DNA of 64,000 nt from Geomicrobium sp. JCM 19038 (GCF_000698125.1 NZ_BAXA01000004.1:223095-287094); one strand, 5' to 3'; shown: positions 54,644 to 64,000, numbered from the stretch's first letter. Notes: a model not told the origin generated them from the sequence alone. Translations and numbers: made by a program.

Positions 54644-56446
54644 ATGTGTGGAATTGTCGGTTATGTAGGAACACAAACAGTGAAAGATATCCTATTAAAA
54701 GGATTAGAGAAACTCGAGTACCGTGGCTACGACTCAGCTGGACTCGCAGTCATTGATGAGAATGTAAATGTGATTAAAGAAAAGGGAAGAATTGCGACCC
54801 TTCGAGAGAAAGCAGAAGCAACGGATGCGGATGGCACGATCGGAATTGGTCATACGCGTTGGGCGACACATGGTGTACCAAACATTACGAATGCTCACCC
54901 TCATCAAGGTAATGAGAAGCGTTTCACACTCGTTCATAACGGTGTGATTGAGAACTACGAAGAGCTTAAGGCGGAGTTTTTAAGTGACGTGACGTTAACG
55001 AGTGATACGGATACAGAGATTATCGTGCAAATGATCGAGAAGTTTGCGGACGCAGGTGCAACACCGGAAGAAGCGTTCCGACAGGTTCTTTCTAAATTGG
55101 AAGGTTCTTATGCGATTGCCATGCTTGATGCGAATGATGCTAATACGATCTATGTCGGTAAGAACAAGAGCCCGTTGCTCGTTGGTCTTGCTGATGATGC
55201 AAACGTTGTGGCATCGGATTCAATGGCAATGCTACACGTGACGAAGACATTCGTTGAGCTAATGGATGAAGAAACCGTCATCGTGAATCGTGAAGGTGTA
55301 CAAATCAAGAAACTAGATGGTACAACGGTCGATCGTGAACCATTCACAGCTGAGCTTGATGAAAGTGATACGGAAAAAGGCACGTATGCTCACTACATGT
55401 TAAAAGAAATCGATGAGCAGCCGTTCGTGATCCGCAACATCATTCAGCAATACCAAGATGAACAAAACGAAATTAAGCTCTCCAAAGACATCCGTAAAGC
55501 GGTCGGAAATGCAGATCGCATCTATATTATTGCAGCAGGAACGAGCTACCATGCAGGTCTTGTTGGAAAAGAACTCTTGGAGAAGGTTGCTGGAATTCCA
55601 GTCGAAGTTCACATCGCAAGTGAGTTCCTTTACAACCAACCATTGTTGTCAGAGAAACCATTGTTTATTTTCATTTCGCAAAGTGGAGAAACAGCGGATA
55701 GTCGCGGCGTTCTTGTTAATGTGAAGAAAGCTGGATTGCCATCTGTAACGATTACGAACGTACCAGGGTCAACGCTTGATCGTGAAGCCGACTTTGCATT
55801 GTACACGTATGCAGGTCCAGAAATTGCGGTAGCATCGACCAAAGCGTATACGGCACAAATGGCCGTTCTGTCTATCTTAGCGATGGATGCAGCGATTGCG
55901 AAAGGCATTGATACAGATTTTGATGCGATCCATGAATTAAGCATTGTCGCCAATGCGATTGAAGTGCTCACTGATGCGAAAGACGAAATGGAACAAATCG
56001 CACGAGACTACTTGCTCGAAACACGCAATGCGTTCTTTATCGGTCGCGGATTTGATTACCACGTCGTTCAAGAAGGTGCATTGAAGCTTAAAGAAATCTC
56101 CTACATTCAAGCGGAAGGCTTCGCTGGAGGAGAATTAAAGCACGGAACGATTGCACTCATCGAAGACGGAACACCCGTCATCGCACTTGCCACTCAAGAA
56201 AGTGTCAACTTGAACATTCGAGGAAACTTACAAGAAGTCGTTTCTCGTGGCGCAAACCCATGTGTCGTAAGCATGGACGGCCTAAATCGTAAAGGCGACA
56301 ACGTCGTCATTCCAAAAGTCCATGACTATTTGACGCCACTTGCTTCAGTGATTCCATTGCAACTCATCTCATACTACGCAGCATTGCATCGCGGATGTGA
56401 CGTTGATAAGCCTCGTAACCTTGCGAAGAGTGTGACGGTGGAGTAG
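54644..56446 (+). CDS. glmS: Glutamine-fructose-6-phosphate aminotransferase GlmS
   Basis: This enzyme makes glucosamine-6-P from fructose-6-P and glutamine, the first step to UDP-GlcNAc. ATG 54644 is certain because Cys2 (CGIVGYVG) becomes the catalytic N-terminal nucleophile after Met removal. The glutaminase domain shows [11 protein letters not shown] and HNGVIENY. Two SIS domains follow from about residue 290 ([19 protein letters not shown]), and the C-terminus has LAKSVTVE. The 600-residue length is exact for the family. Confidence 0.97.
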   Translation: MCGIVGYVGTQTVKDILLKGLEKLEYRGYDSAGLAVIDENVNVIKEKGRIATLREKAEATDADGTIGIGHTRWATHGVPNITNAHPHQGNEKRFTLVHNGVIENYEELKAEFLSDVTLTSDTDTEIIVQMIEKFADAGATPEEAFRQVLSKLEGSYAIAMLDANDANTIYVGKNKSPLLVGLADDANVVASDSMAMLHVTKTFVELMDEETVIVNREGVQIKKLDGTTVDREPFTAELDESDTEKGTYAHYMLKEIDEQPFVIRNIIQQYQDEQNEIKLSKDIRKAVGNADRIYIIAAGTSYHAGLVGKELLEKVAGIPVEVHIASEFLYNQPLLSEKPLFIFISQSGETADSRGVLVNVKKAGLPSVTITNVPGSTLDREADFALYTYAGPEIAVASTKAYTAQMAVLSILAMDAAIAKGIDTDFDAIHELSIVANAIEVLTDAKDEMEQIARDYLLETRNAFFIGRGFDYHVVQEGALKLKEISYIQAEGFAGGELKHGTIALIEDGTPVIALATQESVNLNIRGNLQEVVSRGANPCVVSMDGLNRKGDNVVIPKVHDYLTPLASVIPLQLISYYAALHRGCDVDKPRNLAKSVTVE

Positions 56447-56477
56447 AGATCGTGATGATTTGAATGATAATAAATTC

Positions 56478-56518
56478 GCACAAAAAAGGTCACTCAAACG
56501 TGAGTAACCTTTTTGTGC
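56478..56518. terminator. Intrinsic terminator of glmS
   Basis: GCACAAAAAAGGTCACTC pairs with GTGAGTAACCTTTTTGTGC, with one mismatch, around AAAC. Confidence 0.85.
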
Positions 56519-56545
56519 GTTATAAGGGATAATAGCTTTATAACG

Positions 56546-56800
56546 TTATACTAAAAAGAATAAAGATAAAGACGAGATTGAGAGAGCAGCAAAAACAAAG
56601 ATAGCAATGGCTCTCAGGAATGTGTAGTTTCTAAACGCAAAGATGACAATGTAAGAAAATGCTAGAAATGTAATTATCCATAGGATCGATAAGTAGACGA
56701 TGCCTCCTCGTATCATCGTATTTAGTATAATCATTGGTACCGATACATAGGTTAAAACTTTTACAGCGATTATGAGTAAACGATCTTCTATTGTCTCCAT
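56546..56800 (-). CDS. Small hypothetical membrane protein, 84 residues
   Basis: Three hydrophobic helices are predicted (about residues 9-30, 31-52, 58-82) with a short basic loop FRNYTFLR. ATG 56800 has GGGTGAG about five bases upstream; a GTG three codons before is in frame but lies inside that site. The family is not recognised. It stands alone between convergent glmS and the yhfS-type gene. Confidence 0.45.
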   Translation of the reverse strand: METIEDRLLIIAVKVLTYVSVPMIILNTMIRGGIVYLSILWIITFLAFSYIVIFAFRNYTFLRAIAIFVFAALSISSLSLFFLV

Positions 56801-56908
56801 TACACTCACCCAAAGAATTTATTGATGCTAGACTAACATAAATACTGAATGTACATAATCAAGTGTAACTTCTATTTATGGATAACATTCTATCAAATGC
56901 TTTCAACA

Positions 56909-58065
56909 TTACTCGTCTGGGCTTCTTCGTAATAAAACCGCCGTCCCTAACCCACCCCCAATGCCCATCGTAGCAATGCCATATTGCGCGTTTGTTTGTT
57001 GCATATTTTCAATAAGTCTTGTCACGACAATGCTGCCAGATGCACCGTACGGGTGTCCGAAGGCAATGGCACCACCGTTTATATTCATTTTTTCTAGAGG
57101 GATGTCTAGTAATTTTAGTGAGGCAATGACTTGGGAAGCGAAGGCTTCATTGAACTCAACAAGGTCGATCTCATTCATTGTTAACTTATTCTTCATAAGT
57201 AGCTTACGGATGGCAAGAACCGGTCCGATGCGAGGAGGTTCGGGTCAACTCCTGCAGTGACTGCGTCTAAGAAGATTGCTTCGGGTTTTAGGCCGTGACA
57301 TTGCGCTTTTTCTTTTGACATGATTAAGGTAGCGGCAGCACCGTCATTTTTCGGACAACAATTTCCTGCGGTTACGGTTCCGTGTTGTTCGAACACCGGC
57401 GTAAGTCGAGCGAGCAGTTTCTTCATGTCTTTTGCTCGAACGCATTCGTCATGACTAAATATCGTATCATTCGTACATTTCACGGGTACAATTTCATTTT
57501 TAAAATAACCTTTTGCTTGTGCAATAGAAGCGAGCTGATGGCTTCGCCATGCAAAGTCATCTTGCATTTCGCGTGTAATGCCAAACGTTCTTGCGACGTT
57601 TTCTGCTGCGATCCCCATGTCAGGGTCGCCGATATCATCTGGGGCAAATCGTGCTCTTAAAAACTCACGATGTTCCGTGTCGCTCGTAGGTTTTTCGATT
57701 TTTAATGGTGCAAAGCTTTCGCTTTCGACACCGCCGGCAAGATAGATGCTTCCAGCCCCACTTTGAATAAAGCGAGCGGCATAAACAATCGCTTCGAGAC
57801 CTGATCCACATTGACGATCAATCGTGACACCTGGTATTTCAAGCGGAAAACCTGCCGTTAGTAAAGAGAGGCGAGCAAGATTTCCGCCTGGTCCGACAGC
57901 ATTCCCAAGTACGACTTCGTCAATTTGTTTCGCTTCAATCCCTGTATCAGTGAGTAATGATTGCAAGACAGGAGCGGCTAAATGTTCGGGACGTACGTCA
58001 CTTAATGCGCCACCAGCTTTTGCTATGGCTGTTCTTTTGGCTTTTACAATAACGGCGGTTTGCAC
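56909..58065 (-). CDS. Thiolase family protein YhfS-like, frameshifted
   Basis: This acetyl-CoA acyltransferase-fold protein is about 385 residues after repair. The nucleophile Cys lies in TIDRQCGSGLEAI (about residue 88) and the C-terminal His in GGAIAFGHPYGASG. The usual second catalytic Cys (in TMCIGGG of biosynthetic thiolases) is Gly here: TMGIGGGLG, so proton transfer chemistry may differ. The break near 57238 (one G lost) restores PNLLGIGPVLAIRKLL. The GTG start is five bases behind AGAGGTGA and four after the ligase stop. The order yhfS-yhfT-bioY is the same gene group as in B. subtilis. Confidence 0.8.
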
Positions 58066-58069
58066 ATGA

Positions 58070-59553
58070 TCACCTCTGAATGAGTTCTTTTAAGCGCGCT
58101 CGAGCTATTTTGCCACTAGATGTATAAGGAAAAGCATCAATGGTGTATGTTCTTCGTGGCCATTCATGTCTAGGTAGGTGCTCTTTGTATATGGATCGTA
58201 AAGTGCTTTGTTGGTCACCATTTGAGTGTTCTGTAATCACAAGAACTGGAATCTCTCCCCAAAACCTACTCTGTAGACCAATAACAGCAACTTCGTGTAA
58301 ATTTGAGTACTTTTTAACAATTGTTTCGATTTTTTCAGGGAAGATATTCCATCCACCACTGATGATTCGATTCTTTTTCCTGCCTACGAGGTAGAGATCG
58401 CATCGTGAGAGAGCTTGGCTAAGTCGCCGGTTACCGCCCAGCCGTCGATGAGAACGTTAGCGGTCTCATGATCATTGTTCATATACCCGCTAAAGAGCAT
58501 GTTGCTTTTTACGTGTAGTGTTCCGATTTGCTCAGGTGGTAGTGGGTTTCCTGAATCATCTCGAATTTCCAATTGAACGCTTGGAAATGGTTTACCGACA
58601 GATTCAAGGTTACGTAAATGATCACTTGGTGTAGACACCGATACGAAGCTTAATTCAGAAGCACCGTAAAACTCAAACAGCTGAACGTCTGGCCAAGCGT
58701 TTTGCAGTCGCTGTTTTGTTTCGATCGTTAATTTATCACCTGATGTGATGAGAGAGACGGGTTGAGTGAGTTGCTGAGAGGGTGCGAGTGATGAGAGAAG
58801 TGATTCTGCCATCGTAGGGACAAGGTACATGTGTGAGACAGGGTGATTTCTAATGAGCTTTAGTGATTTTGCTGAAGAATATTGATTCAATACGTACAAC
58901 GTTGCCCCATTGAAAAGTGCATGAAAAACAGCAAATAGAAATAAGGAATGAACGATCGAGCCAGGTGCAACGACATGGCTGTCTTGATCAATCTTGAAAA
59001 CGGAATGACACGCGTTAAAGCTCTCAATCCAAGATTGATGATGGCGGATGAATGCTTTTGGATTACTCGTAGTACCAGAAGTAAATCCAATGTAAAAAGG
59101 TTCTGTATCCCCTGCTGCTAAAGTTGGGAATGTACCTGTATGTAGATCGCACCAATCTGTATAATAGAATGTACCAGTGCTTTCGCCAGTTCTGTAAGGA
59201 ATAATATCTACAGTCGTGTGTTCACACACGAGATCACGGAATTGTTCGTCAATAAAAAGGATATCAACATGTTGCAGGCTTTCCTTCAATTGCTTTTGTG
59301 ACCACTTTGGATCAAGAACAACTATAATATGGCCAGCTGCAACAGCTCCATATAATGTCTCAATGACTTCACGATGGGTATGAGCGAGAACGCCAACCGT
59401 CATTTGCGATTTATTGTACTTGACGAATCCAGCCATTACTTGACCAACTCTGTAAGCGAGTCTGCGATAGCTGATCGTTGAACGTTCATCAACGATGGCT
59501 AGTTGATCGGAATTCTTATCAGCGTAATCAAAGAGTGGTGCGACAATATTCAT
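58070..59553 (-). CDS. AMP-forming acyl-CoA ligase YhfT-like, frameshifted
   Basis: This adenylate-forming enzyme of about 494 residues activates a carboxylic acid, probably a fatty acid, with ATP then CoA. Core motifs are FTSGTTSNPKAFIRH (P-loop), FEFYGASELSF (A5), and GWAVTGDLAKL (A7). The break near 58404 (one G lost) restores DGDLYLVGRKKNRIISGGWNIFP, including the hinge and A8 loop, and the C-terminal SSGKIARARL. It starts four bases after bioY and ends four before the thiolase, so it is one operon under BirA. A role supplying a pimeloyl-like or other acyl-CoA for biotin is possible but unproven. Confidence 0.83.
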
Positions 59554-59557
59554 AAGA

Positions 59558-60115
59558 TCACCTTTTCATCGTTTCATTTAGAATTGGAACCGTACCGGTT
59601 TGTTTAAGCTTGATCGTTAAGGCAGCGGTAAGTACAACTTTAACAGCGTCGCCAGGCAAAAAAGCAAGATTCGCGATGAAGCTTTGTGGAAAGGGCAGGT
59701 CAGTTGTAAAAGAGAACCATAAACTCCCACATAGATAAATGAATAGAATACCACTAACGACATTGATGAAGATTAAGTTACGCATAGAGTAGTGGTTAAG
59801 TCGTTCGGTGAACCACCCAATCATAAAAGCAGCGAGTGGCCAAGAAAGTATGTAGCCCCCTCCGGGTGCAGTTAGCACACCGAGACCGCCTCGACCACCA
59901 GATAACAGGGGGATCCCGATTGCAATTAGTGCTACGAGTAGCAGTATACTAAGGAACCCTTTTTTAGAACCGAGCAATGCTCCGGTCAACATAACGCCGA
60001 ATGTTTGGAGCGTAATGGGTACAGGAATAAAAGGGATCGGAATTGGTGGCAATAACCCAAAGACTGCGGTGAACGCAGTGAACATCGAAATGAAAATGAG
60101 ATTTTTTGTTTTAAT
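59558..60115 (-). CDS. bioY: Biotin transporter substrate-binding protein BioY
   Basis: This S-component of an ECF transporter has six membrane helices, signature FTAVFGLLPPIPIPFIPVPITLQTFGVML (a short pattern beginning FTA and ending GVML, about residues 14-42) and LTAPGGGYILSWP with the biotin site. Helix 1 (IKTKNLIFISM) lies upstream of the first ATG, at 60085. An ATT codon at 60115 is spaced six bases from GGGGAGGGG and would give the full 185-residue BioY; whether ATT, a misread ATG, or ATG 60085 is used is open. The BirA operator lies 19 bases further upstream. Confidence 0.87.
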   Translation of the reverse strand: MKTKNLIFISMFTAFTAVFGLLPPIPIPFIPVPITLQTFGVMLTGALLGSKKGFLSILLLVALIAIGIPLLSGGRGGLGVLTAPGGGYILSWPLAAFMIGWFTERLNHYSMRNLIFINVVSGILFIYLCGSLWFSFTTDLPFPQSFIANLAFLPGDAVKVVLTAALTIKLKQTGTVPILNETMKR

Positions 60116-60133
60116 GTCTAACCCCTCCCCCTA

Positions 60134-60166
60134 ATTGTTAATCGTATTTTAAAATAGGTTAACATA
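60134..60166 (-). promoter_or_regulatory. BirA (biotin repressor) operator
   Basis: TTGTTAAT, 15 bases, GTTAACAT: the inverted arms and spacing of Gram-positive BirA operators. It sits ahead of bioY on the minus strand, so biotin should repress bioY-yhfT-yhfS. Confidence 0.85.
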
Positions 60167-60231
60167 TAAAGTGGAAAAGAGGTAGAAAATTAGTCCATTT
60201 ACATATCAACAACCTGGAACGGAGTATACCA

Positions 60232-60768
60232 ATGATAGAAAAATCATTTTACTTATCAAAAAAGAGAAGTTACTTGGCGATATGGCTAAGCGTAGTGTCG
60301 GGATTCATCATGTTATTTTTCGCATTTGTAGCATGGTTGAATCCGGATGGTGAGGGTACATTAATTTTCTCATTCTTGGCATTTATCCTGTTTGGCTGCG
60401 GTTTTCAAATATTTTATAACTTACATCAGACAGGGCCGGTCATCACCTTGAATGAGGAAGGGATGATGTTTACGGTTGGTTTAGTGCCTTGGGAAGATGT
60501 ACAATCTGTCCGTTTGCTTTATTTTAATTTGCATACGTTCATCTTCTTTATTACGGATGATGATACGAAGTATGATCACTACTTTACGGGGCAAGTTCCT
60601 GGTTATATTTACGATACCTTAACGAAGGCCGGATTCCCTGTATTCAGTTTAGGCTACCAACAGGTGACACAACCTAAAGTATTGCTTCAAATGCTTATGG
60701 ACAAAGGTGTCCCTGTATATGATCGAAAAGGTAAACTAATGAACCCAAAGCAAAAAGAAATTTCTTAG
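60232..60768 (+). CDS. Membrane protein with bacterial PH-like domain
   Basis: Two hydrophobic helices (about residues 14-36 and 43-60) are followed by a soluble part with LNEEGMMFTVGLVPWEDVQSV, the typical strand-turn pattern of STM3941/YdbS-like bacterial PH domains. The 178-residue length is usual for such proteins. The function of this group is unknown. The start is preceded by ACGGAGT. It is monocistronic between the BirA operator and the beta-propeller gene. Confidence 0.65.
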   Translation: MIEKSFYLSKKRSYLAIWLSVVSGFIMLFFAFVAWLNPDGEGTLIFSFLAFILFGCGFQIFYNLHQTGPVITLNEEGMMFTVGLVPWEDVQSVRLLYFNLHTFIFFITDDDTKYDHYFTGQVPGYIYDTLTKAGFPVFSLGYQQVTQPKVLLQMLMDKGVPVYDRKGKLMNPKQKEIS

Positions 60769-60869
60769 CGTGTCTTGTAAACAAGATAACGTTAAATCTT
60801 TTAGGTTTACGTACTTGTCCTGCCTGTACGATCCATCGTCAGTTTGTGAAGAATAGCTGGTTTATTAAT

Positions 60870-60937
60870 GAAAAAGGGGTGTCATGCGTTAACAATTGGT
60901 CTAATAACATCCTTAATTTAACCACCCTCTTTTTTTG
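60870..60937 (+). terminator. Possible terminator before the beta-propeller gene
   Basis: AAAAAGGGGTG can pair with CACCCTCTTTTT with one bulge, with a long loop; a tail of T follows. It may end transcripts of the upstream gene or attenuate the next. Confidence 0.35.
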
Positions 60938-60971
60938 TTCTGTACATAAGATAACGAAAAGGAGGGGGAAA

Positions 60972-61958
60972 ATGTCAGCGAAAAATCAAGGACGCATCGT
61001 TATACAAAACAATTTGATTAATGGCACTGGGCTAGCGCCAAATCCATCACCAGTTCCGCCACCATTACCTGAAGTGTGTAGCAAACTTTATGTAACGAAT
61101 CGAGGTAGTAACTCTGTCAGTGTTATTGATACAGCAACTGGACAAGTGATTGAAACGTTTGACTTAGATAATTATCCTGAGTTAATTTACGTGAACAATG
61201 ATTTAAATCAAGTTGTTGTATCGGTTCGGTACGGACCACAATTGTTGGTCATAGATTCAGAAACTGATCAAATCATAAGAAGTGTTACTCTGAACCTTAC
61301 GAGTGTTGACGGGGTTGTTTACAATTCTAGTAATAACTCTTATTACGTAGCGTCCTATTTTGATAACCAAATTCTCGTAGTAGACGCTACGACGTATATG
61401 GTTACGGGTGTTATTGAAAACATTACACGTCCTTATGAATTAATTATTGATCCTGTAACGAATGACATTTATGCGCCGAATGTCTTTTCTAATTCGATAT
61501 CAGTTATTCGTAATACAGAAGTAATACAGCAAATAGAGATTGAGGGTAGTATCTTTCGTATTGCTTTTAATCCTGAAACAAGGCTAGCTTATGTCACAAT
61601 CAGCGGACGTGGAGTTGGTGTGATTAATACGTCGACGAATACGTTCGAAACGATTATAGATACAGCAGGTGGTGTCGAAGCGATAGACGTCAATCCGATC
61701 ACAAATCGCATTTATGCGACTAAGCCCCAACAACTCATCGTAATTGATGGCGATACAAATACGGTTGAAAGAGTAATTGATTATAGTGGTGTTTCTTATC
61801 AGGCAATCGCTATTAATTTTATTGATCATATCGCGTATGTCATCGATTCTCGAAATAATACGGTGTTAACTATTGACCTTGCTAGTTATGAAGTCCTCCG
61901 TACCACTGAAGTGGGTTCCGGTCCAATTGACTTAGGGTTATATTATTATTCATGCTAG
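60972..61958 (+). CDS. YVTN-type beta-propeller protein with NNLING tag
   Basis: The 328-residue protein starts MSAKNQGRIVIQNNLINGTG followed by a proline linker (NPSPVPPPLPE, residues 25-35) and then about seven YVTN-type blades (KLYVTNRGSNSVSVIDTAT, DIYAPNVFSNSISVI, RIYATKPQQLIVIDGDTN). There is no signal peptide or transmembrane segment. The opening matches the tag of the protein at 7928. ATG 60972 is fixed by AGGAGGGGG. Surface or spore-coat location is suggested by the shared tag; beta-propellers of this sort bind ligands or partners. It is monocistronic with a terminator. Confidence 0.72.
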   Translation: MSAKNQGRIVIQNNLINGTGLAPNPSPVPPPLPEVCSKLYVTNRGSNSVSVIDTATGQVIETFDLDNYPELIYVNNDLNQVVVSVRYGPQLLVIDSETDQIIRSVTLNLTSVDGVVYNSSNNSYYVASYFDNQILVVDATTYMVTGVIENITRPYELIIDPVTNDIYAPNVFSNSISVIRNTEVIQQIEIEGSIFRIAFNPETRLAYVTISGRGVGVINTSTNTFETIIDTAGGVEAIDVNPITNRIYATKPQQLIVIDGDTNTVERVIDYSGVSYQAIAINFIDHIAYVIDSRNNTVLTIDLASYEVLRTTEVGSGPIDLGLYYYSC

Positions 61959-62040
61959 CCGAATGGTTTGCTCGACGTCTACATCTTCATAGACCCATCC
62001 TAAATAGACACATGGTTTAAACGTGGAAAGCAGTGGGCAT

Positions 62041-62071
62041 AGGTTACGAAGGAATTATTCGTAACCTTTTC
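62041..62071 (+). terminator. Intrinsic terminator
   Basis: AGGTTACGAA pairs with TTCGTAACCT around GGAATTA and ends in TTTT. Confidence 0.8.
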
Positions 62072-62220
62072 TGATGACGTTTGTTTCTACATGTATATAT
62101 GCAAGCCGAGCTTGTGACAAGGTGAAGGTTGGTAACTCCTGAAATGGCCACTGCGCGAAGGTTTTGTTAAACTGTAGAGATGTTGCCTAGTTCAGTAAAG
62201 ATGTAAAGTGAGTGGTCGGT

Positions 62221-62985
62221 ATGATCTTGATTAGTATTGGAGTAATCTGTGGTCTAATTGCAAGCATATTAGGAGCGGGAAGCTCGATGTTAGTCGTTCC
62301 GTTGCTTGAATATGTATATCCATCATTGGTAGGGGAGTCGTTAACGGTTCAAACGATCACGTCGGCGGCGCTTGTTCTTACGTTATTTTCAACGGGTGCT
62401 GCAACAGTACGTCATCATTTTGCCAAGCGAATTCCTTATAAGAAAGTCATTTTTTATGTGTTGTTTGGGTCGATTGGTTCTTTTTTGTCGAGCATGTTTC
62501 TGGCTGAACATGTGAATCAACTGGTGTTCCTTAGCCTATTTCTTTTTATTGCTATCATTTCGTTAACGTTTAATTTAATTCCCTTTAGAAAGCCGAACAT
62601 CGACCCGAATCAGCGGTTGTCTATGATATTTGGGATGGGGCTAATGTTTTTTCTAGGTGTGGTCACAGGGGTGATTGGTGTTGGTGGAATGATCTTAATC
62701 ATTCCATATATGGTGTATGTTCTTCACTATTCACTCAAGACGACGATTGCGATTACGACATTTACTGGCGTATTCATTTCCTTGTTTGCAATCATTGCGA
62801 GAATCCCTTCAGGTTCAATGGAATGGGAGTTTGCTATTTTACTAGGAGTTGGTGGATTGGTTGGTGGTTTAATCGCACCTTCATTAAGTGCAAAAATTCC
62901 TGATGCGATCTTAAAACTTAGTCTAAATACGCTATTGTTCATTATTATTATGACCGTTATTGTTGATCTAATTTCTATCGTATAA
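62221..62985 (+). CDS. TauE/SafE family membrane permease
   Basis: The 254-residue protein has about eight helices and the duplicated TauE/SafE motif: GLIASILGAGSSMLVVPLL in helix 1 and GVVTGVIGVGGMILIIP in the second half. Members move sulfite, sulfoacetate or other organic anions. ATG 62221 fits AGTGAGTGG; a GTG three codons earlier is possible. It is monocistronic, flanked by a bidirectional terminator. Confidence 0.82.
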   Translation: MILISIGVICGLIASILGAGSSMLVVPLLEYVYPSLVGESLTVQTITSAALVLTLFSTGAATVRHHFAKRIPYKKVIFYVLFGSIGSFLSSMFLAEHVNQLVFLSLFLFIAIISLTFNLIPFRKPNIDPNQRLSMIFGMGLMFFLGVVTGVIGVGGMILIIPYMVYVLHYSLKTTIAITTFTGVFISLFAIIARIPSGSMEWEFAILLGVGGLVGGLIAPSLSAKIPDAILKLSLNTLLFIIIMTVIVDLISIV

Positions 62986-63020
62986 AAGGAAGCGAAGTAT
63001 TGTTACTTCGCTTCCTTTTT
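62984..63020. terminator. Bidirectional intrinsic terminator
   Basis: AAAAGGAAGCGAAGTA pairs with TACTTCGCTTCCTTTT around TTGT, between convergent genes. Confidence 0.92.
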
Positions 63021-63021
63021 A

Positions 63022-63967
63022 TTACGTTCTAAGAGGCTTTAATTTCTCTTCGATTTCTTTTCGGTCTGGCTCTAAAAATGAAGGTAAAGAAAGCTTCTTA
63101 CCTAGGACGCTAAGTCTCATCAATATCAAACCCTGGGCCATCAGTTGCTAGTTCATAGAGAATCCCGTTCGGTTCTCTGAAATACAGCGACCTAAAGTAG
63201 TAGCGGTCGACGAATCCAGAAGTTTGAAATCCCTCATTTTCGAGGCGCTCTACCCACTGTTTTAATTCTTCTTCTGTCTCCACTCGAAAAGCGATATGGT
63301 GAACACTTCCCCGTCCTTCTCGAGATTTCGGGGTGTCTTTTTGTTGTTCTACATGCACTTGGCCATTTAACCCGGAGTCACTCATTTCAAAGACATGGAC
63401 AGACGTGTCATTTTTCTCGTAAAAGCCGACTTGTGTTAAACCTAAAACATTCGTTAATACTTGACTTGTCGCTTCTAAATATTGAACGACTAACGTTACA
63501 GGTCCTAAACCTAGAATAGCATGTTCCTGTGGAATGTCATCGGTCTGATTAGTAACGTCTAATGTTGTGTGAACATCTGGAGTAAGAACTATCCGGTGAC
63601 CTTCAGGATCTTCGAATGGCAGTGAAGGTATGCCATTTATCTCTTGAATATTTTCATGATTCACTTGAAATCGTGTAAAGCGGTCTTTCCAAAATGTGAG
63701 TGATTCTATAGAAGGTACGAGTAATGAAATGGAAGACACACGGTTCGTGCCGTCTCGTTTTGCAGCAAGGTTAGGAATTTCAAAGAATGTGAGCTCTGTA
63801 CCTGGTGATCCTTGTTGGTCAGCATAAAACAGGTGATAGTTGGATGTGTTTTCTTGGTTTACTGTTTTTTTAACAAGATTCATACCGAGGATGTTTCTGT
63901 AAAACGCGAGATTCTTCTCAGCATTGGCGGATAGTGAAGAGATGTGGTGCAACCCTTTTAATCTCAT
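63022..63967 (-). CDS. VOC-family ring-cleaving dioxygenase (MhqO-like), frameshifted
   Basis: This two-domain vicinal-oxygen-chelate protein (about 314 residues) has metal ligands in GLHHISSL (His, about residue 7), HHIAFRV (second domain, about 222) and Glu in YELATDG near the C-terminus. The frame closes at 63110, but the conserved tail (LGKKLSLPSFLEPDRKEIE) is found in another frame down to 63022, so one indel lies near 63115. ATG 63967 follows AAGGAGGA. Relatives in B. subtilis answer quinone stress; the substrate here is unknown. The gene is complete in the window. Confidence 0.78.
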
Positions 63968-64000
63968 GAAGCTTCCTCCTTCGTCTATATTGACTACCAT

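Noticed and set aside
1..64000. Prophage, insertion sequence or CRISPR array
   Set aside because: No transposase, integrase, phage structural gene or regularly spaced repeat array was seen.

Overview
The window looks like a chromosomal stretch of a spore-forming member of the Bacillaceae (Firmicutes), probably halo- or alkali-tolerant. Four things support this. Gene order sigW-rsiW-cdaA-cdaR-glmM-glmS (49.3-56.4 kb), with a glmS ribozyme, is the Bacillus arrangement. A spoIIP gene (28.1 kb) implies endospores. The promoters, strong AGGAGG ribosome sites and T-tract terminators are Firmicute-like. Genes for sodium and osmotic stress are present (natKR/natAB, an opuC compatible-solute importer, a TetL-like antiporter relative), and the proteins are rich in Glu and Asp. 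No insertion sequence, prophage or CRISPR array was seen.

A caution governs the whole annotation. About 25 breaks split otherwise well-conserved genes, including glmM, which is essential in Bacillus. Nearly all can be repaired by adding or removing one base, most often in a homopolymer, and the repaired lengths match family lengths (GlmM 448, SigW 187, Cls 482 residues). I therefore annotate them as single genes with probable sequencing errors, not as pseudogenes or gene pairs.

Layout. 0-8 kb: the end of an ABC-2 permease, two tandem universal-stress proteins, a DUF1206 membrane protein and a complete Bce-type antimicrobial-peptide module (RR-HK-ATPase-permease). 7.9-17 kb: a surface or exosporium-like protein, an SLC13 dicarboxylate carrier, then fatty-aldehyde dehydrogenase, acyl reductase-like SDR, VanZ protein and squalene-hopene cyclase, and an amidohydrolase. 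17-33 kb: helD, opuC, natKR/natAB, a LexA-boxed Y-family polymerase with its YolD partner, spoIIP, cls, a TPP riboswitch with thiD, and a YcaQ-type glycosylase. 33-41 kb: a small Cys-rich protein, an MFS antiporter, nagA, and a trio of alpha/beta hydrolase, membrane-anchored Mur ligase and D-Ala-D-Ala-ligase paralogue. 41.4-48.4 kb: a sigma-54 activator and valine/isobutyryl-CoA catabolism, with a sequence-perfect -24/-12 promoter. 48.6-49.1 kb: four tRNAs. 49.2-56.4 kb: envelope stress, c-di-AMP and amino-sugar synthesis. 56.5-64 kb: yhfS-yhfT-bioY under a BirA operator, a YVTN beta-propeller protein, a TauE permease and a VOC dioxygenase.

Candidates for something undescribed are: an N-terminal tag (core NNLING.G followed by a proline-rich linker) shared by two unrelated putative surface proteins 53 kb apart; the hydrolase/Mur-ligase/Ddl-paralogue trio, whose Ddl member carries Gly-Ser-Lys repeats; the fatty-aldehyde/hopanoid cluster; and a 58-residue Cys-cluster protein.
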